From contig NZ_CP045293.1 of assembly GCF_009363075.1 (NCBI RefSeq), forward strand, positions 4,424,001 through 4,488,000: 64,000 bases of DNA, given 5' to 3'. Source of the stretch: Paenibacillus guangzhouensis (GTDB lineage: Bacteria; Bacillota; Bacilli; Paenibacillales; Paenibacillaceae). The stretch's first letter is position 1. Every line of letters begins with the position of its first letter. The notes under the pieces are model-generated. The model saw only the letters and a program-made list of their open reading frames with translations, was not told where the DNA came from and did no database searches. The position numbers were made by a program, and so were the translations under genes. Of this stretch, positions 37,797-46,718 are shown one piece after another.

Positions 37797-38750
37797 TTAT
37801 AACACAAAATGATCCGATAAACGTACTGTTTCGCCGTGTGCGGGCACAATTATTCGCTCTTTCGCAATATTTTTGCGTCTGCGTTCTCCTTCGAGTCGAT
37901 CAAGCGCTTCCTTCGGTGTGTCATCTGCTAACCGGAATGCTCCATAATGCATCGGAATCATGACTTTGGCGCGCGATTCGACGAACCCGCGAAGGGCCTC
38001 CTCCGGTGTGACATGCTGCGTCTGCATGAACCATTCCGGCTCATAGGCACCGATCGGCATCAGCGATACATCGATATTGAACCGTTCGCCAATTTCCTTG
38101 AATCCGCGGAAATATCCCGTATCCCCCACGAAATGGATCGTTGGGTACGGTGCCGTCGAAGACGGAATCGGCTCAATCATATACCCGCCCCAATGCGAAG
38201 TGTTCGTATCGGTGAGCGTACGTCTTGTCCAATGCTGCGTCGGCACGAAGGTAATCTGCACCTCGCCCAAGGTTAATGCTTCCCACCAGTGCAGCTCTGT
38301 CACATTGCTGAAGCCTTTGCGCAGCATCTTGCTCTTGAGTCCGGCTGGCACGACGAGCATCGTCTTCTCGTTATACAGCTTCCGCACGGAACTGATATGC
38401 AAATGGTCATAATGCGAATGGGAGATTAAGATCACGTCCATCGTCGGGAGCGCTGCAAGCGGCACACCCGGTTCAGCGAGTCGGCGCTGGAATCCCATAC
38501 GCTTCGCCCACACCGGATCGGTCACGATATTTAAACCTGCATATTGTATGAAAAACGTCGAGTGTCCGATCCAAGTTACCGTCGGCTCTGTACGATTTTT
38601 CTTCAAATAATCAATTTCCGGCTCTACATTCGGGACGACGAAGCTGTAGTCTTTGGTCTTCGCACGCCGTTCTTTCTGCCATTGTCTTAAGCTCTTAAGG
38701 TCATTGTTCATCTTCATGAAGTCTAAATTGTGGAATCGTTCTTTTGCCAT
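37797..38750 (-). CDS. MBL-fold metallohydrolase (NAPE-PLD/UlaG-like)
   Basis: 317 residues from the ATG at 38750 (AAAGGAG nine bases upstream). The metal-binding signature is HSHYDH (H-x-H-x-D-H), followed by HFVGDTGYF and, near the end, MPMHYGAFRLAD; VTWIGHSTFFIQYAGLNIVTDP opens the fold. This is the NAPE-hydrolysing phospholipase D-like branch, often annotated as UlaG. The substrate, perhaps a phosphodiester or lactone, is not known. No signal peptide. Confidence 0.88.
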   Translation of the reverse strand: MAKERFHNLDFMKMNNDLKSLRQWQKERRAKTKDYSFVVPNVEPEIDYLKKNRTEPTVTWIGHSTFFIQYAGLNIVTDPVWAKRMGFQRRLAEPGVPLAALPTMDVILISHSHYDHLHISSVRKLYNEKTMLVVPAGLKSKMLRKGFSNVTELHWWEALTLGEVQITFVPTQHWTRRTLTDTNTSHWGGYMIEPIPSSTAPYPTIHFVGDTGYFRGFKEIGERFNIDVSLMPIGAYEPEWFMQTQHVTPEEALRGFVESRAKVMIPMHYGAFRLADDTPKEALDRLEGERRRKNIAKERIIVPAHGETVRLSDHFVL

Positions 38751-38986
38751 GCGTTCTGCGCTCCTTTCCCGTAGTTCTACTATAGCAAAATTTGGTCGTA
38801 AAACAAAAAAATCCGGCCTTCCTTCATAATTCACTTACGTAAGGATACCCTAGTGGGGTATAATAAGATCACCCAACAAATTGCAGACTTGGCTTCGAAG
38901 CTAATTCAGGTACTTTGCGGGGACCCGAAAATATGAATTCCAGGATGATCAACGAAGAACGTTGCACATCCATAGGAGGAAGGTCA

Positions 38987-40126
38987 ATGAAATTAATATC
39001 CATTGAACCCACGCCAAGTCCGAATTCCATGAAGCTTCATCTGGATGAGAGGCTTGCGCCTGGCGTTCGTAAAACGTATACGCTAGACAATGAACGTTCC
39101 GCCCCGCCCTTCATCCAGCGCATGCTGGCGATCAGCGGCGTGAAGAGCGTGTTCCACACCGCCGATTTCGTGGCGCTAGACCGCCATCCGCGCGGTGATT
39201 GGGCAGCGATCCTCGGCGAGGTTCGCGACATTTTTGGCACGGCAGACGGCGGCGCGGCGCTCGCCGCATGGGACCCGAATGCGGCGGTGAGCTACGGGGA
39301 GGCACAAGTATTCGTGCAATATTTCCGCAGCATTCCGATGCAGATCCGCGTCAAAGCCGGCGTTAACGAAGAGCGGATCGGGCTTGGCGACCGCTTCACA
39401 CAGGCGGTCACAGCCGTGGCGAGCGCGACGCTAATCAAGGAGCGTCGCTTGGTCGAATTTGGCGTGCGATATGGCGAGCTTGCCGACATCGCGCGTGAGG
39501 TGGAGCAAGAGCTCGAGGCGGCTTATCCGCCTGAGCGGTTGCAAGGGCTTGTCACGAAGGCGATCGCGCTCGGTGCGAGCGAGGAGCCTGTGATTGAGGA
39601 GCGCGGCGAGCTGACGGACAGCGAGCTCGAGGCGCTCCTGCGCGACGCGGACTGGCGCGTGCGGTACGCCGCGCTAGACCGCATGCAGCCGAGCTTGGCG
39701 CGGCTGCCGCTGCTCGCGGAAGCTTTGCGCGATGCGCAAAGCTCGATCCGCCGCCTCGCCGTGGTGTACCTCGGCGAGCTGCGCGCGCCTGAAGCGATGC
39801 CGCTCCTGTTCGCGGCATTGCGCGATTCGTCCGCGGCCGTGCGGCGGACGGCAGGCGACACCCTGTCCGATCTAGGCGATCCCGCCGCGATCGGACCGAT
39901 GATTGAAGCGCTGAGCGACTCGAACAAGCTCGTTCGCTGGCGCGCCGCCCGCTTCCTGTACGAAGCCGGCGACGAGTCCGCGCTTTCCGCGCTGCAGACT
40001 GCGACGGCTGACCCTGAATTCGAGGTCAGCCTCCAAGCCAAAATGGCGGTCGAACGCATCGAATCTGGCGAAGCCGCAGCAGGCACCGTCTGGCAGCAGA
40101 TGGCGCGCCGCGGCGACAGCGAATAA
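38987..40126 (+). CDS. CvfC-like protein: Nfu N-terminal domain plus HEAT repeats
   Basis: 379 residues from the ATG at 38987 (AGGAGG seven bases upstream). The N-terminal 85 residues (EPTPSPNSMKL...GVKSVFHTADFVALDR) are an Nfu_N scaffold-like domain without the CxxC-bearing NifU part, so it does not itself hold an Fe-S cluster. From about 225 on there are four or more HEAT-type repeats (e.g. LPLLAEALRDAQSSIRRLAVVYLGEL, MPLLFAALRDSSAAVRRTAGDTLSDLG). This is the layout of S. aureus conserved virulence factor C. The segment 39200-39900 is clearly richer in G+C than its neighbours. Its exact job is unknown. Confidence 0.85.
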   Translation: MKLISIEPTPSPNSMKLHLDERLAPGVRKTYTLDNERSAPPFIQRMLAISGVKSVFHTADFVALDRHPRGDWAAILGEVRDIFGTADGGAALAAWDPNAAVSYGEAQVFVQYFRSIPMQIRVKAGVNEERIGLGDRFTQAVTAVASATLIKERRLVEFGVRYGELADIAREVEQELEAAYPPERLQGLVTKAIALGASEEPVIEERGELTDSELEALLRDADWRVRYAALDRMQPSLARLPLLAEALRDAQSSIRRLAVVYLGELRAPEAMPLLFAALRDSSAAVRRTAGDTLSDLGDPAAIGPMIEALSDSNKLVRWRAARFLYEAGDESALSALQTATADPEFEVSLQAKMAVERIESGEAAAGTVWQQMARRGDSE

Positions 40127-40132
40127 TACAAC

Positions 40133-40170
40133 GAAGGGAGTCCCCTTGTTTTCATGGGACTCCCTTTTCG
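40133..40170 (+). terminator. Terminator of the CvfC-like gene
   Basis: AAGGGAGTCCC, nine-base loop, GGGACTCCCTTTTCG, shortly after the stop codon. Confidence 0.88.
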
Positions 40171-40325
40171 TTTGGCGATATTCACGCTATACTACCTTTA
40201 TATAAAATCTGAATTGGTCGTGAAGCACACGCCGCTTTGTACCCTCCCCTTTGTAGGTGGATCTGGGTCATAGCGGCTTTTTTGCGTGCGTGGCCATTTG
40301 GATTCCAAAGAGGAGGTATGGCATC

Positions 40326-40979
40326 ATGTCCAAGTTCAACCAAGCATTTGACACGTGGTTGCATACAGCGATCACACAAGAACAGAACCATCGAAGGCGC
40401 GAAATTCTTGAGAAAGGACTCGGCCATGGTACGATGGATTTTCTACGAGCCATCTGGTTCCCCGCCGTACGGCACTTCGATGATCTGCATCCCGAATGGG
40501 AAGTTCGTGATTTTCATAATGGCTATCGGTATTTGGATCTAGCTTATATGCCTGGCGGCGATGTCAAAGGCGGCATCGAAATTCAGGGATACGGCCCCCA
40601 TGCGAGGGATCTCGATGTTCGTCGGTTCAAGGACTTGTGCTGGCGCCATTGCCTGCTGGCACTCGACGACTGGCTCTTCCTGCCTGTTGCTTACCTTTCG
40701 ATAACCGATGAACCTAAGCGCTGTCAGCAGCTCGTCCTGTCTTTTATCGGCAAATTTGTTGCAATCGATGCACCTGCTCACTTGAACTGGCTTGAAGCCG
40801 AGACGATTCGTTTCGCAAGGCGGCACCTCCGCCCATTCACACCATCGGAGTTGGCCAGTCATCTACGTGTGTCAGATCATCATGCGAGGCGGATCCTGCA
40901 CAAGATGGTGGAACTGCGGCTGTTGTACGTGGCAAGTGGCAATCAGCGTTACCGGACGTTTGGCTTACGGACCACGTAA
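40326..40979 (+). CDS. Endonuclease-fold (DUF559/VSR-like) plus C-terminal HTH protein
   Basis: 217 residues from the ATG at 40326 (GAGGAGG just upstream). The middle, LDLAYMPGGDVKGGIEIQGYGPHARDLDVRRFKDLC, matches the DUF559/VSR type of PD-(D/E)xK fold: an acidic residue in strand 2, E-x-Q in place of E-x-K, then a glycine and a basic helix. The C-terminal 55 residues (LTPF.PSELASHLRVSDHHARRILHKMVELRLLYV) are a winged HTH. Similar proteins are commonly annotated as transcriptional regulators in Paenibacillus. Whether it cuts DNA is open, because the lysine of the motif is replaced. Confidence 0.6.
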   Translation: MSKFNQAFDTWLHTAITQEQNHRRREILEKGLGHGTMDFLRAIWFPAVRHFDDLHPEWEVRDFHNGYRYLDLAYMPGGDVKGGIEIQGYGPHARDLDVRRFKDLCWRHCLLALDDWLFLPVAYLSITDEPKRCQQLVLSFIGKFVAIDAPAHLNWLEAETIRFARRHLRPFTPSELASHLRVSDHHARRILHKMVELRLLYVASGNQRYRTFGLRTT

Positions 40980-40984
40980 TATTT

Positions 40985-42620
40985 CGTCCAGCACATGATC
41001 ACTGAATGCACATACCCGATCCCCCGACACCGTCAGCCTAACGAACCCAGTAACCCTTATTCGCTTATTTTCAGCCACTTTTGATTTCTAACGAACGACA
41101 GGTACGCTATCCGGTCATTTTTCAGCTCTTTTCGCATCATTTAGCCCCAATAGCGTATCTGTGGTTCGTTAGCCCACGAAACGGCCCATTTCTCGCCAAA
41201 TAAGGTTACCTCGATTCGTTAGACGCACGCTTGTCCCATAGTTGGATACTGGTAGGTTGCCAAGTTACTCCATCCGGGTACTTCCGTCCTAACAGCACAC
41301 TCGCCCACCGCTCCCCTGCCTAACGAACCCAGTAACCCTTATTCGCTTATTTTCAGCCACTTTTGATTTCTAATGAACGACAGGTACGCTATCCGGTCAT
41401 TTTTCAGCTCTTTTCGCAACATTTAGCCCCAATAGCGTATCTGTGGTTCGTTAGCCCACGAAACAGCCCAATTTTCGTCAAATAAGGTTACCTCGATTCG
41501 TTAGACGCACGCTTGTCCCATAGTTGGATACTGGTAGGTTGCCAAGTTACTCCGAATACTCATCAGCACCAGAACTCCAACCAGCAGGGGCTTTCATTAC
41601 CAGACATGCAATCGCTACCGCTCCCCCCAATCTAACGAACCCAGTAACCCTTATTCGCTTATTTTCAGCCACTTTTGATTTCTAACGAACTACAGGTACG
41701 CTATCCGGTCATTTTTCAGCTCTTTTCGCATCATTTAGCCCCAATAGCGTATCTGTGGTTCGTTAGCCCACGAAACGGCCCGTTTTTCGTCAAATAAGGT
41801 TACCTCGATTCGTTAGACGCACGCTTGTCCTGTCGTTGGATACTGGTAGGTTGCCAAGTTACTCCGAATACTCATCAGCACCAGAACTCCAACCAGCAGG
41901 GGCTTTCATTACCAGACATGCAATCGCTACCGCTCCCCCCAATCTAACGAACCCAGTAGCCCTTATTCGCTTATTTTCAGCCACTTTTGATTTCTAACGA
42001 ACTACAGGTACGCTATCCGGTCATTTTTCAGCTCTTTTCGCATCATTTAGCCCCAATAGCGTATCTGTGGTTCGTTAGCCCACGAAACAGCCCATTTCTC
42101 GCCAAATAAGGTTACCTCGATTCGTTAGACACCCGCTTGTCCCATAGTTGAATGCTGGCCACTGATCAAGTTACTCCGTCCGGCTACTTCCGTCCTGACA
42201 GCACACTCGCCCACCGCTCCCCCTGCCTAACGAACTCAGTAACCCTTATTCGCTTATTTTCAGCCACTTTTGATTTCTAACGAACGACAGGTACGCTATC
42301 CGATCATTTTTCAGCTCTTTTCGCATCATGTAGCCTCAATAGCGTATCTATGGTTCGTTAGCCCACGAAACGGTCCATTTCTCGCCAAATAAGCATACCT
42401 CGATTCGTTAGACGCCGATCCACCACGATCCCACACGAATCCGCCGCCCACCGACAGCACCTGCCAGCCGCTATCTACTACTCCATTGGTGCCCATAAGC
42501 ACCTAGCGCCCCCTTGATCCACGCCTACGTCCACCCAATACCCCAAACATACTAATCTCCCTAATTACTGGAACAAATTCTGCCGTCAATACGTATGAAT
42601 TAACAAAGGAAGGAGCTGAT
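40985..42620. repeat. Intergenic array: five 187-bp nested palindromes
   Basis: Copies at 41037-41224, 41320-41506, 41632-41818, 41944-42130 and 42227-42413 are nearly identical. Each has an outer inverted pair, starting CTAACGAACC and ending ATTCGTTAG, and an inner 23-bp pair CTAACGAACGACAG...CTGTGGTTCGTTAG with two mismatches, so each can fold into a large cruciform or hairpin. Spacers of 95-125 bases occur in the order A, B, B, A: the two A spacers resemble each other, as do the two B spacers, and all share the first 45 bases. No open frame is supported. Confidence 0.9.
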
Positions 42621-42623
42621 TGG

Positions 42624-42827
42624 ATGTTCTTCATATTCGGTTTGATCATCATCGGTATTGGTCTGCTCAATGTCCTCAATCCCACCTTCGCCTGGTACAT
42701 GAAGGAAGGCTGGAAGGTGAGCGGAGACTCTGAGCCGAGCGATACCTACCTCGCGCTAACCCGTTTTGGCGGCGTCGTCGCTATTATTATGGGGCTGTTC
42801 GTGATGATATCGGGCTTCGGCACGTAG
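42624..42827 (+). CDS. Small two-helix membrane protein, DUF6199-like
   Basis: 67 residues: a membrane helix at 2-20, a loop with WYMKEGWKVSGDSEPSDTYLALTR and a second helix at 47-64. The loop motif 'W-K-x-G-x-x-EPSD-x-Y' is found in DUF6199 proteins. GGAAGGAGC is well placed before the ATG. It stands between the palindrome array and the convergent ABC exporter gene. Function unknown. Confidence 0.7.
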   Translation: MFFIFGLIIIGIGLLNVLNPTFAWYMKEGWKVSGDSEPSDTYLALTRFGGVVAIIMGLFVMISGFGT

Positions 42828-42866
42828 CACGCCTAGACCCGTGCCCACCAGCACCACACGTCTCCG

Positions 42867-44729
42867 CTACACTTCTGCAAACTGCGTCTCATACAGCATC
42901 GCATACACACCATGCTGGGTTAGCAGCTCTGAATGGCGCCCCCGCTCCACAATGCGGCCGTCCTGCACAACTAGAATCTGTACCGCAGCTAGAATCGTCG
43001 ACAGTCGATGCGCGATAACCAGTGTCGTACGGCCCTTCATCAGCTCTTGCAAGGCCTCCTGCACATAGCGCTCCGACTCGGAATCCAAATGCGAGGTAGC
43101 TTCGTCCAGCAGCAGGATGGTTGGGTTTTTCAGAATGGCCCTTGCAATGGAAATCCGCTGCCGTTCGCCGCCGGACAAGCGATGCCCGCGCTCTCCGACC
43201 ATCGTGTCATACCCCTCCGGCAGCGATTGAATGAAATCATGAATATAGGCTTTACGACAAGCCTCTTCGATCTCTTCCTGCGTCGCATCTTCACGTGCGA
43301 ACCGCAAATTCTCCCGCAATGTCGCGTGGAACAAGAACGACTCCTGCGTAACATAGCCGATATGGCGGCGCAGCTCCGCGAGCTTCACATCCCGTAGATC
43401 CATGCCGTCCACCTCGATGCTTCCTGCCGTTGGGTCGTAGAGCCGCGCAATAAGACTGATCAACGTGGATTTCCCTGCGCCGCTCGGACCAACAATTGCA
43501 ACCACTTCAGTTGGCTTGGCCTCGAATGATACCCCCCGTAGTACCAATTCTTCCTCTTGCAGTCCGGCTTCATGACCCTCACCTGGATTCAGATCAGGCC
43601 CTCGTTGCCCGCCGGCATAACCGAACTTCACGTCTCGGAAGGTAATCCGGCCTGCTGGCGCATCCAATGCCTTTGCATCCGGTCCATCCTCCATCTCCGG
43701 CAACATATCCATGTATTCGAAGATTCGACCGAACACGCCCAGCGCCGTCACAACTTCCACATGCAAGTTCAACAAGGTTCCGAACGGCTGATATAACCGT
43801 CCCAGATAGGCGGCAAAAGCAACAATCGCCCCCACCGTCATCGTGCCTTGTATCACCGCATAGCCTCCATACAAATAAATAATCGCGGTGCCAATCGGTC
43901 CTAACACGCCGACGAACATCATGAACCAACGACCCATCAGATTGACCTTCAGCTCCATGTCCATCACTTGCTTATTCGTCGCTTGGAATTGTGCCGCCTG
44001 ACTTTGTTCCCGCCCATAGATCCGAGTCAACAGCGCGCCCGAAATCCCGAACACCTCGCCAAGCTGGGAGGCCATCTGTGCACGCACCTTTTGCGTTTCC
44101 TGCCGCATTTTTTTACGAAGACGAGATACCTTACGCACCGGAATCATTGAAACTGGCAGGATAATCATCGACAACAGCGCCAAACGCCAATCCAGCACGA
44201 ACAGGATAACCGTTGTTGTTACAACGACTACGCTCTGTGTTATCGTATTGACGACCAGATTTGTTACCACGCCTTGTACCGCCTGCACATCTTCGGTCAC
44301 CCGCTGAATAACCTCACCAGACCGTGAATTCGTAAAAAATCCAATTGACTGTCGCTGTAAATTGCTGAACAACCCTTGCCGCAGATCACGCATAATCCCT
44401 TGGGCGACTTTAAAATTCATATAGTTCTGCCACACCCCAAGAACGCCGCTAAGGACAGGCAAGCCGATCAACAGTGCAACCATCACGAGCAACTGCCCAC
44501 GATCCCCAGCTGGGATCGCATGGTCGATAATGACCTTCATCACCCAAGGAGGCCCGAGACCAATCACAGCACCCGCAAGCGCAAGAACGATAATAAAGCC
44601 GAGTAAGGCACGGTACTCTCGGAACAGCCTCCATACCCGTCGAAGGGATACGTCTTGCACGCTCTCTCTTAATGTTTTCTTCTGAATCGTCCGATCCGAT
44701 CCTTCGAGACCACGCCAAATATTTTTCAT
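42867..44729 (-). CDS. ABC exporter, fused permease-ATPase
   Basis: 620 residues: six membrane helices (about 40-320) followed by one ATPase domain. The ATPase has Walker A VGPSGAGKST (about 425), signature LSGGERQRIS (about 525), Walker B ILLLDEATSHLD and the H-loop VIAHRLSTI. A half-transporter that should work as a homodimer, of the MsbA/LmrA/BmrA type. The linker QRGPDLNPGEGHEAGLQEEEL in the ATPase domain is an extra acidic insertion. GAGGTG precedes the ATG. Substrate (drug or lipid) unknown. Confidence 0.92.
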   Translation of the reverse strand: MKNIWRGLEGSDRTIQKKTLRESVQDVSLRRVWRLFREYRALLGFIIVLALAGAVIGLGPPWVMKVIIDHAIPAGDRGQLLVMVALLIGLPVLSGVLGVWQNYMNFKVAQGIMRDLRQGLFSNLQRQSIGFFTNSRSGEVIQRVTEDVQAVQGVVTNLVVNTITQSVVVVTTTVILFVLDWRLALLSMIILPVSMIPVRKVSRLRKKMRQETQKVRAQMASQLGEVFGISGALLTRIYGREQSQAAQFQATNKQVMDMELKVNLMGRWFMMFVGVLGPIGTAIIYLYGGYAVIQGTMTVGAIVAFAAYLGRLYQPFGTLLNLHVEVVTALGVFGRIFEYMDMLPEMEDGPDAKALDAPAGRITFRDVKFGYAGGQRGPDLNPGEGHEAGLQEEELVLRGVSFEAKPTEVVAIVGPSGAGKSTLISLIARLYDPTAGSIEVDGMDLRDVKLAELRRHIGYVTQESFLFHATLRENLRFAREDATQEEIEEACRKAYIHDFIQSLPEGYDTMVGERGHRLSGGERQRISIARAILKNPTILLLDEATSHLDSESERYVQEALQELMKGRTTLVIAHRLSTILAAVQILVVQDGRIVERGRHSELLTQHGVYAMLYETQFAEV

Positions 44730-44805
44730 GACCTATAACACCTCAATTCTATTCGTTCATTATAGGCCGATCAGGAGAGACATTTCACCCTCAATTTCAA
44801 TAAAA

Positions 44806-44827
44806 AATCCCCCTGTCTAGGAGGATT
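44806..44827 (-). terminator. Terminator of the cupredoxin gene
   Basis: On the minus strand AATCCTCCT-AGAC-AGGGGGATT followed by TTTTT, 23 bases past the stop. Confidence 0.85.
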
Positions 44828-44850
44828 ATAAGCACTTTAAAGATATTAGC

Positions 44851-45909
44851 CTATTTAACGATGATTTTCCCTACCATAAAATTATGCGGTTTACAGTAGA
44901 TCTCGTACTCCCCAGCTTCAGGGAAGGTCTTGGTGAACGTATCATTCTTCCCGAGGGGCTCACTGGTAAAGGAACCGTCCTTAGCAGTTACTGTATGCTC
45001 CACATCATCCTGGTTGGTAAATGTAACTGATGCGCCTGCTTCGATCGTCAGCTGATCGGGTTTAAAGGCGAATTCAGAAATACTGACCGCATATTTCTTG
45101 GCGGATTCCGCCTTATCTGCTACAGTCGGCTGATCAGACGCTGCCTTTGTCGTAAACGTGATCACTTGCTTCACTTCCGGCTTAATCGGTTGGTGATTAT
45201 TCCCTACTAGTTGGACCGTTAAAGTGTGCTTGCCTGGTTTAACATGATCGAAGACGGCGGGTTCAGCGTTAATCATTTTATAGGCCGCTTTGGGGTCGCT
45301 TGCGTCGGTATCCAGCCAAATATGTACATGCCCCTGGCCTTCATGCGGTTCCGTATGCGTCCGGAAATCTGTGAGCGCATGGTTAAACACAGCAACCCCC
45401 ACTTTTACCGTGTCGGTATACAACATTGCATCTTTCGTAGGGCCTAGAATTCTTACGGAAGGCGTATTCGCCGATTGTAACGAAACGTTTTTTTTCGCAG
45501 GGTCAAACTTCACATCCACCCCTAAATTCTCCGATACGAATCGGATCGGAACCATGGTAACGCCATTTACGACCTTCGCCGGTTCATCTAATGCTACAGG
45601 AATACCATTTAAGGTTGCTGTCTTCGACTCTAACGGGAGCAGGTAGATGTTAGATCCTTCGGTGACCTTAACCGTTCTGGTCTCGGCTTCATAACCAACG
45701 ACAGCACCGATGGCTTCTGCTATGGGTCTATAAGGTACCAGGAGTCGCCCATTCATCAGCAACGGCTGCTCACTGAAGACAATCGCCTTGCCGTTGAATG
45801 TCGCAGACACACCCGTTGGCGATACTGGCGCCTTCGCCGCAACCGGCACCGTTCCGAGCATGGCTGCGAATAATGCAGTCGTTAGAAGCATTTTACTCAT
45901 CTTATTCAT
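44851..45909 (-). CDS. Secreted protein: copper-amine-oxidase-N domain plus cupredoxin
   Basis: 352 residues. A signal peptide (1-25, ending VAA), a copper-amine-oxidase N-terminal domain (about 38-150, with LLVPYRPIAEAIGA and MVPIRFVSENLGV), a middle domain with GQGHVHIWLDTD, and a C-terminal cupredoxin. The blue-copper ligands are visible: His305, Cys339, His342 and Met345 (C-x2-H-x2-M). It is therefore an extracellular electron-transfer or copper-binding protein. AAGGAGG precedes the ATG. It is the third gene after the sigma and anti-sigma genes in the same direction and may be their target. Confidence 0.87.
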   Translation of the reverse strand: MNKMSKMLLTTALFAAMLGTVPVAAKAPVSPTGVSATFNGKAIVFSEQPLLMNGRLLVPYRPIAEAIGAVVGYEAETRTVKVTEGSNIYLLPLESKTATLNGIPVALDEPAKVVNGVTMVPIRFVSENLGVDVKFDPAKKNVSLQSANTPSVRILGPTKDAMLYTDTVKVGVAVFNHALTDFRTHTEPHEGQGHVHIWLDTDASDPKAAYKMINAEPAVFDHVKPGKHTLTVQLVGNNHQPIKPEVKQVITFTTKAASDQPTVADKAESAKKYAVSISEFAFKPDQLTIEAGASVTFTNQDDVEHTVTAKDGSFTSEPLGKNDTFTKTFPEAGEYEIYCKPHNFMVGKIIVK

Positions 45910-45929
45910 CGTTCATCCTCCTTAAATGT

Positions 45930-45944
45930 ACCGTACTTGACGGT
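45930..45944. promoter_or_regulatory. 15-bp palindrome in front of the cupredoxin gene
   Basis: ACCGT-ACTTG-ACGGT, a perfect five-base inverted repeat immediately upstream of the Shine-Dalgarno. It could be an operator or an RNA hairpin shielding the ribosome binding site. Confidence 0.4.
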
Positions 45945-46007
45945 GAATGCCTTTATTTAAGGGAACGAACACATGAGCAGTCCGGTTTGATGCGATGACC
46001 AATTTTT

Positions 46008-46718
46008 TCACGTACCCAGCACTTTCTTACCGCGAGGCTGCTCCCCGACCGCATCAGGCTCGAGCGTAATACCAATGGCTTCAAAAGGAACTTGTTGCTC
46101 CTTCATATCATACGTAAGCACGCCATTCCCTTGCTCATCGACAAGAAACACCCCTGCGCTTCTTCGCGCTCCATTGTGGATCAGCCACACCTGATAGGCT
46201 TCCTGTCCCTTCGCCTGCGATAATCCTTGCACGCTAAATACGAGCTTCTTCGCATCGCCTTGCTGCATTAGCCATGCACTGCCTTTAGCTGCATCGCTAC
46301 TCGAGTCCGTCGCGTTCAATGTAAAGATTTGCAGGACTTGCGTCGGCAGGCTCGCACCAGTCTCCATCGCTTGAAGCCGATCCCGTAAGTGGTTATTATT
46401 CCAAGAAACCCCAATCAAGAGAAGCAAAAGAACCGATGCTGCGATCCATCCTGTATTCATAGTCCATTTTTTCTTCACCACAGGCTGCTCTACCTTAAAA
46501 ATAGAATCCATGACCTCTGCTTTCAAATCCGCTGGCGCCTCGATTTCTTCTAATGCATATGGGATTGCATGCCACGCCTCCCGCATCTCTTCGAGTTCCC
46601 TCCTGCAGGCCTTGCAACTTCCGATATGATGTTCAATACGTCTCCGATCCTCTTCATTGATTTCACCGAGCATATATTCCATGAGTTGATCTGTGCCGTG
46701 ACAGTTCGAGGTCTCCAT
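46008..46718 (-). CDS. RskA-type anti-sigma factor with zinc-binding ZAS domain
   Basis: 236 residues. The N-terminal HHIGSCKACRREL (about 31-43) is the H-x3-C-x2-C zinc motif of anti-sigma factors. One membrane helix (about 90-107, WIAASVLLLLLIGVSW). The extracytoplasmic part has the RskA C-terminal domain, with AYQVWLIHNG and GITLEPDAVGEQPRG. It should hold the sigma factor at the membrane until an envelope signal triggers cleavage. ATG follows the sigma stop (TAA) directly, so the pair is coupled. Confidence 0.9.
   Translation of the reverse strand: METSNCHGTDQLMEYMLGEINEEDRRRIEHHIGSCKACRRELEEMREAWHAIPYALEEIEAPADLKAEVMDSIFKVEQPVVKKKWTMNTGWIAASVLLLLLIGVSWNNNHLRDRLQAMETGASLPTQVLQIFTLNATDSSSDAAKGSAWLMQQGDAKKLVFSVQGLSQAKGQEAYQVWLIHNGARRSAGVFLVDEQGNGVLTYDMKEQQVPFEAIGITLEPDAVGEQPRGKKVLGT

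Noticed and set aside
39523-40185. 220-codon minus-strand open frame opposite the CvfC-like gene
   Set aside because: GC-rich antisense shadow full of Ser/Arg/Ala; the plus-strand gene has ribosome binding site, domain matches and terminator.
41037-42413. attC-like ends (GCCTAAC and GTTAGAC) at each palindrome copy, suggesting an integron cassette array
   Set aside because: The match to RYYYAAC/GTTRRRY follows from any such palindrome, the units are longer than usual attC sites, no cassettes lie between them and no integrase gene is present.
41037-42413. CRISPR array
   Set aside because: Repeats are 187 bp, spacers are themselves repeated, and there are no cas genes.
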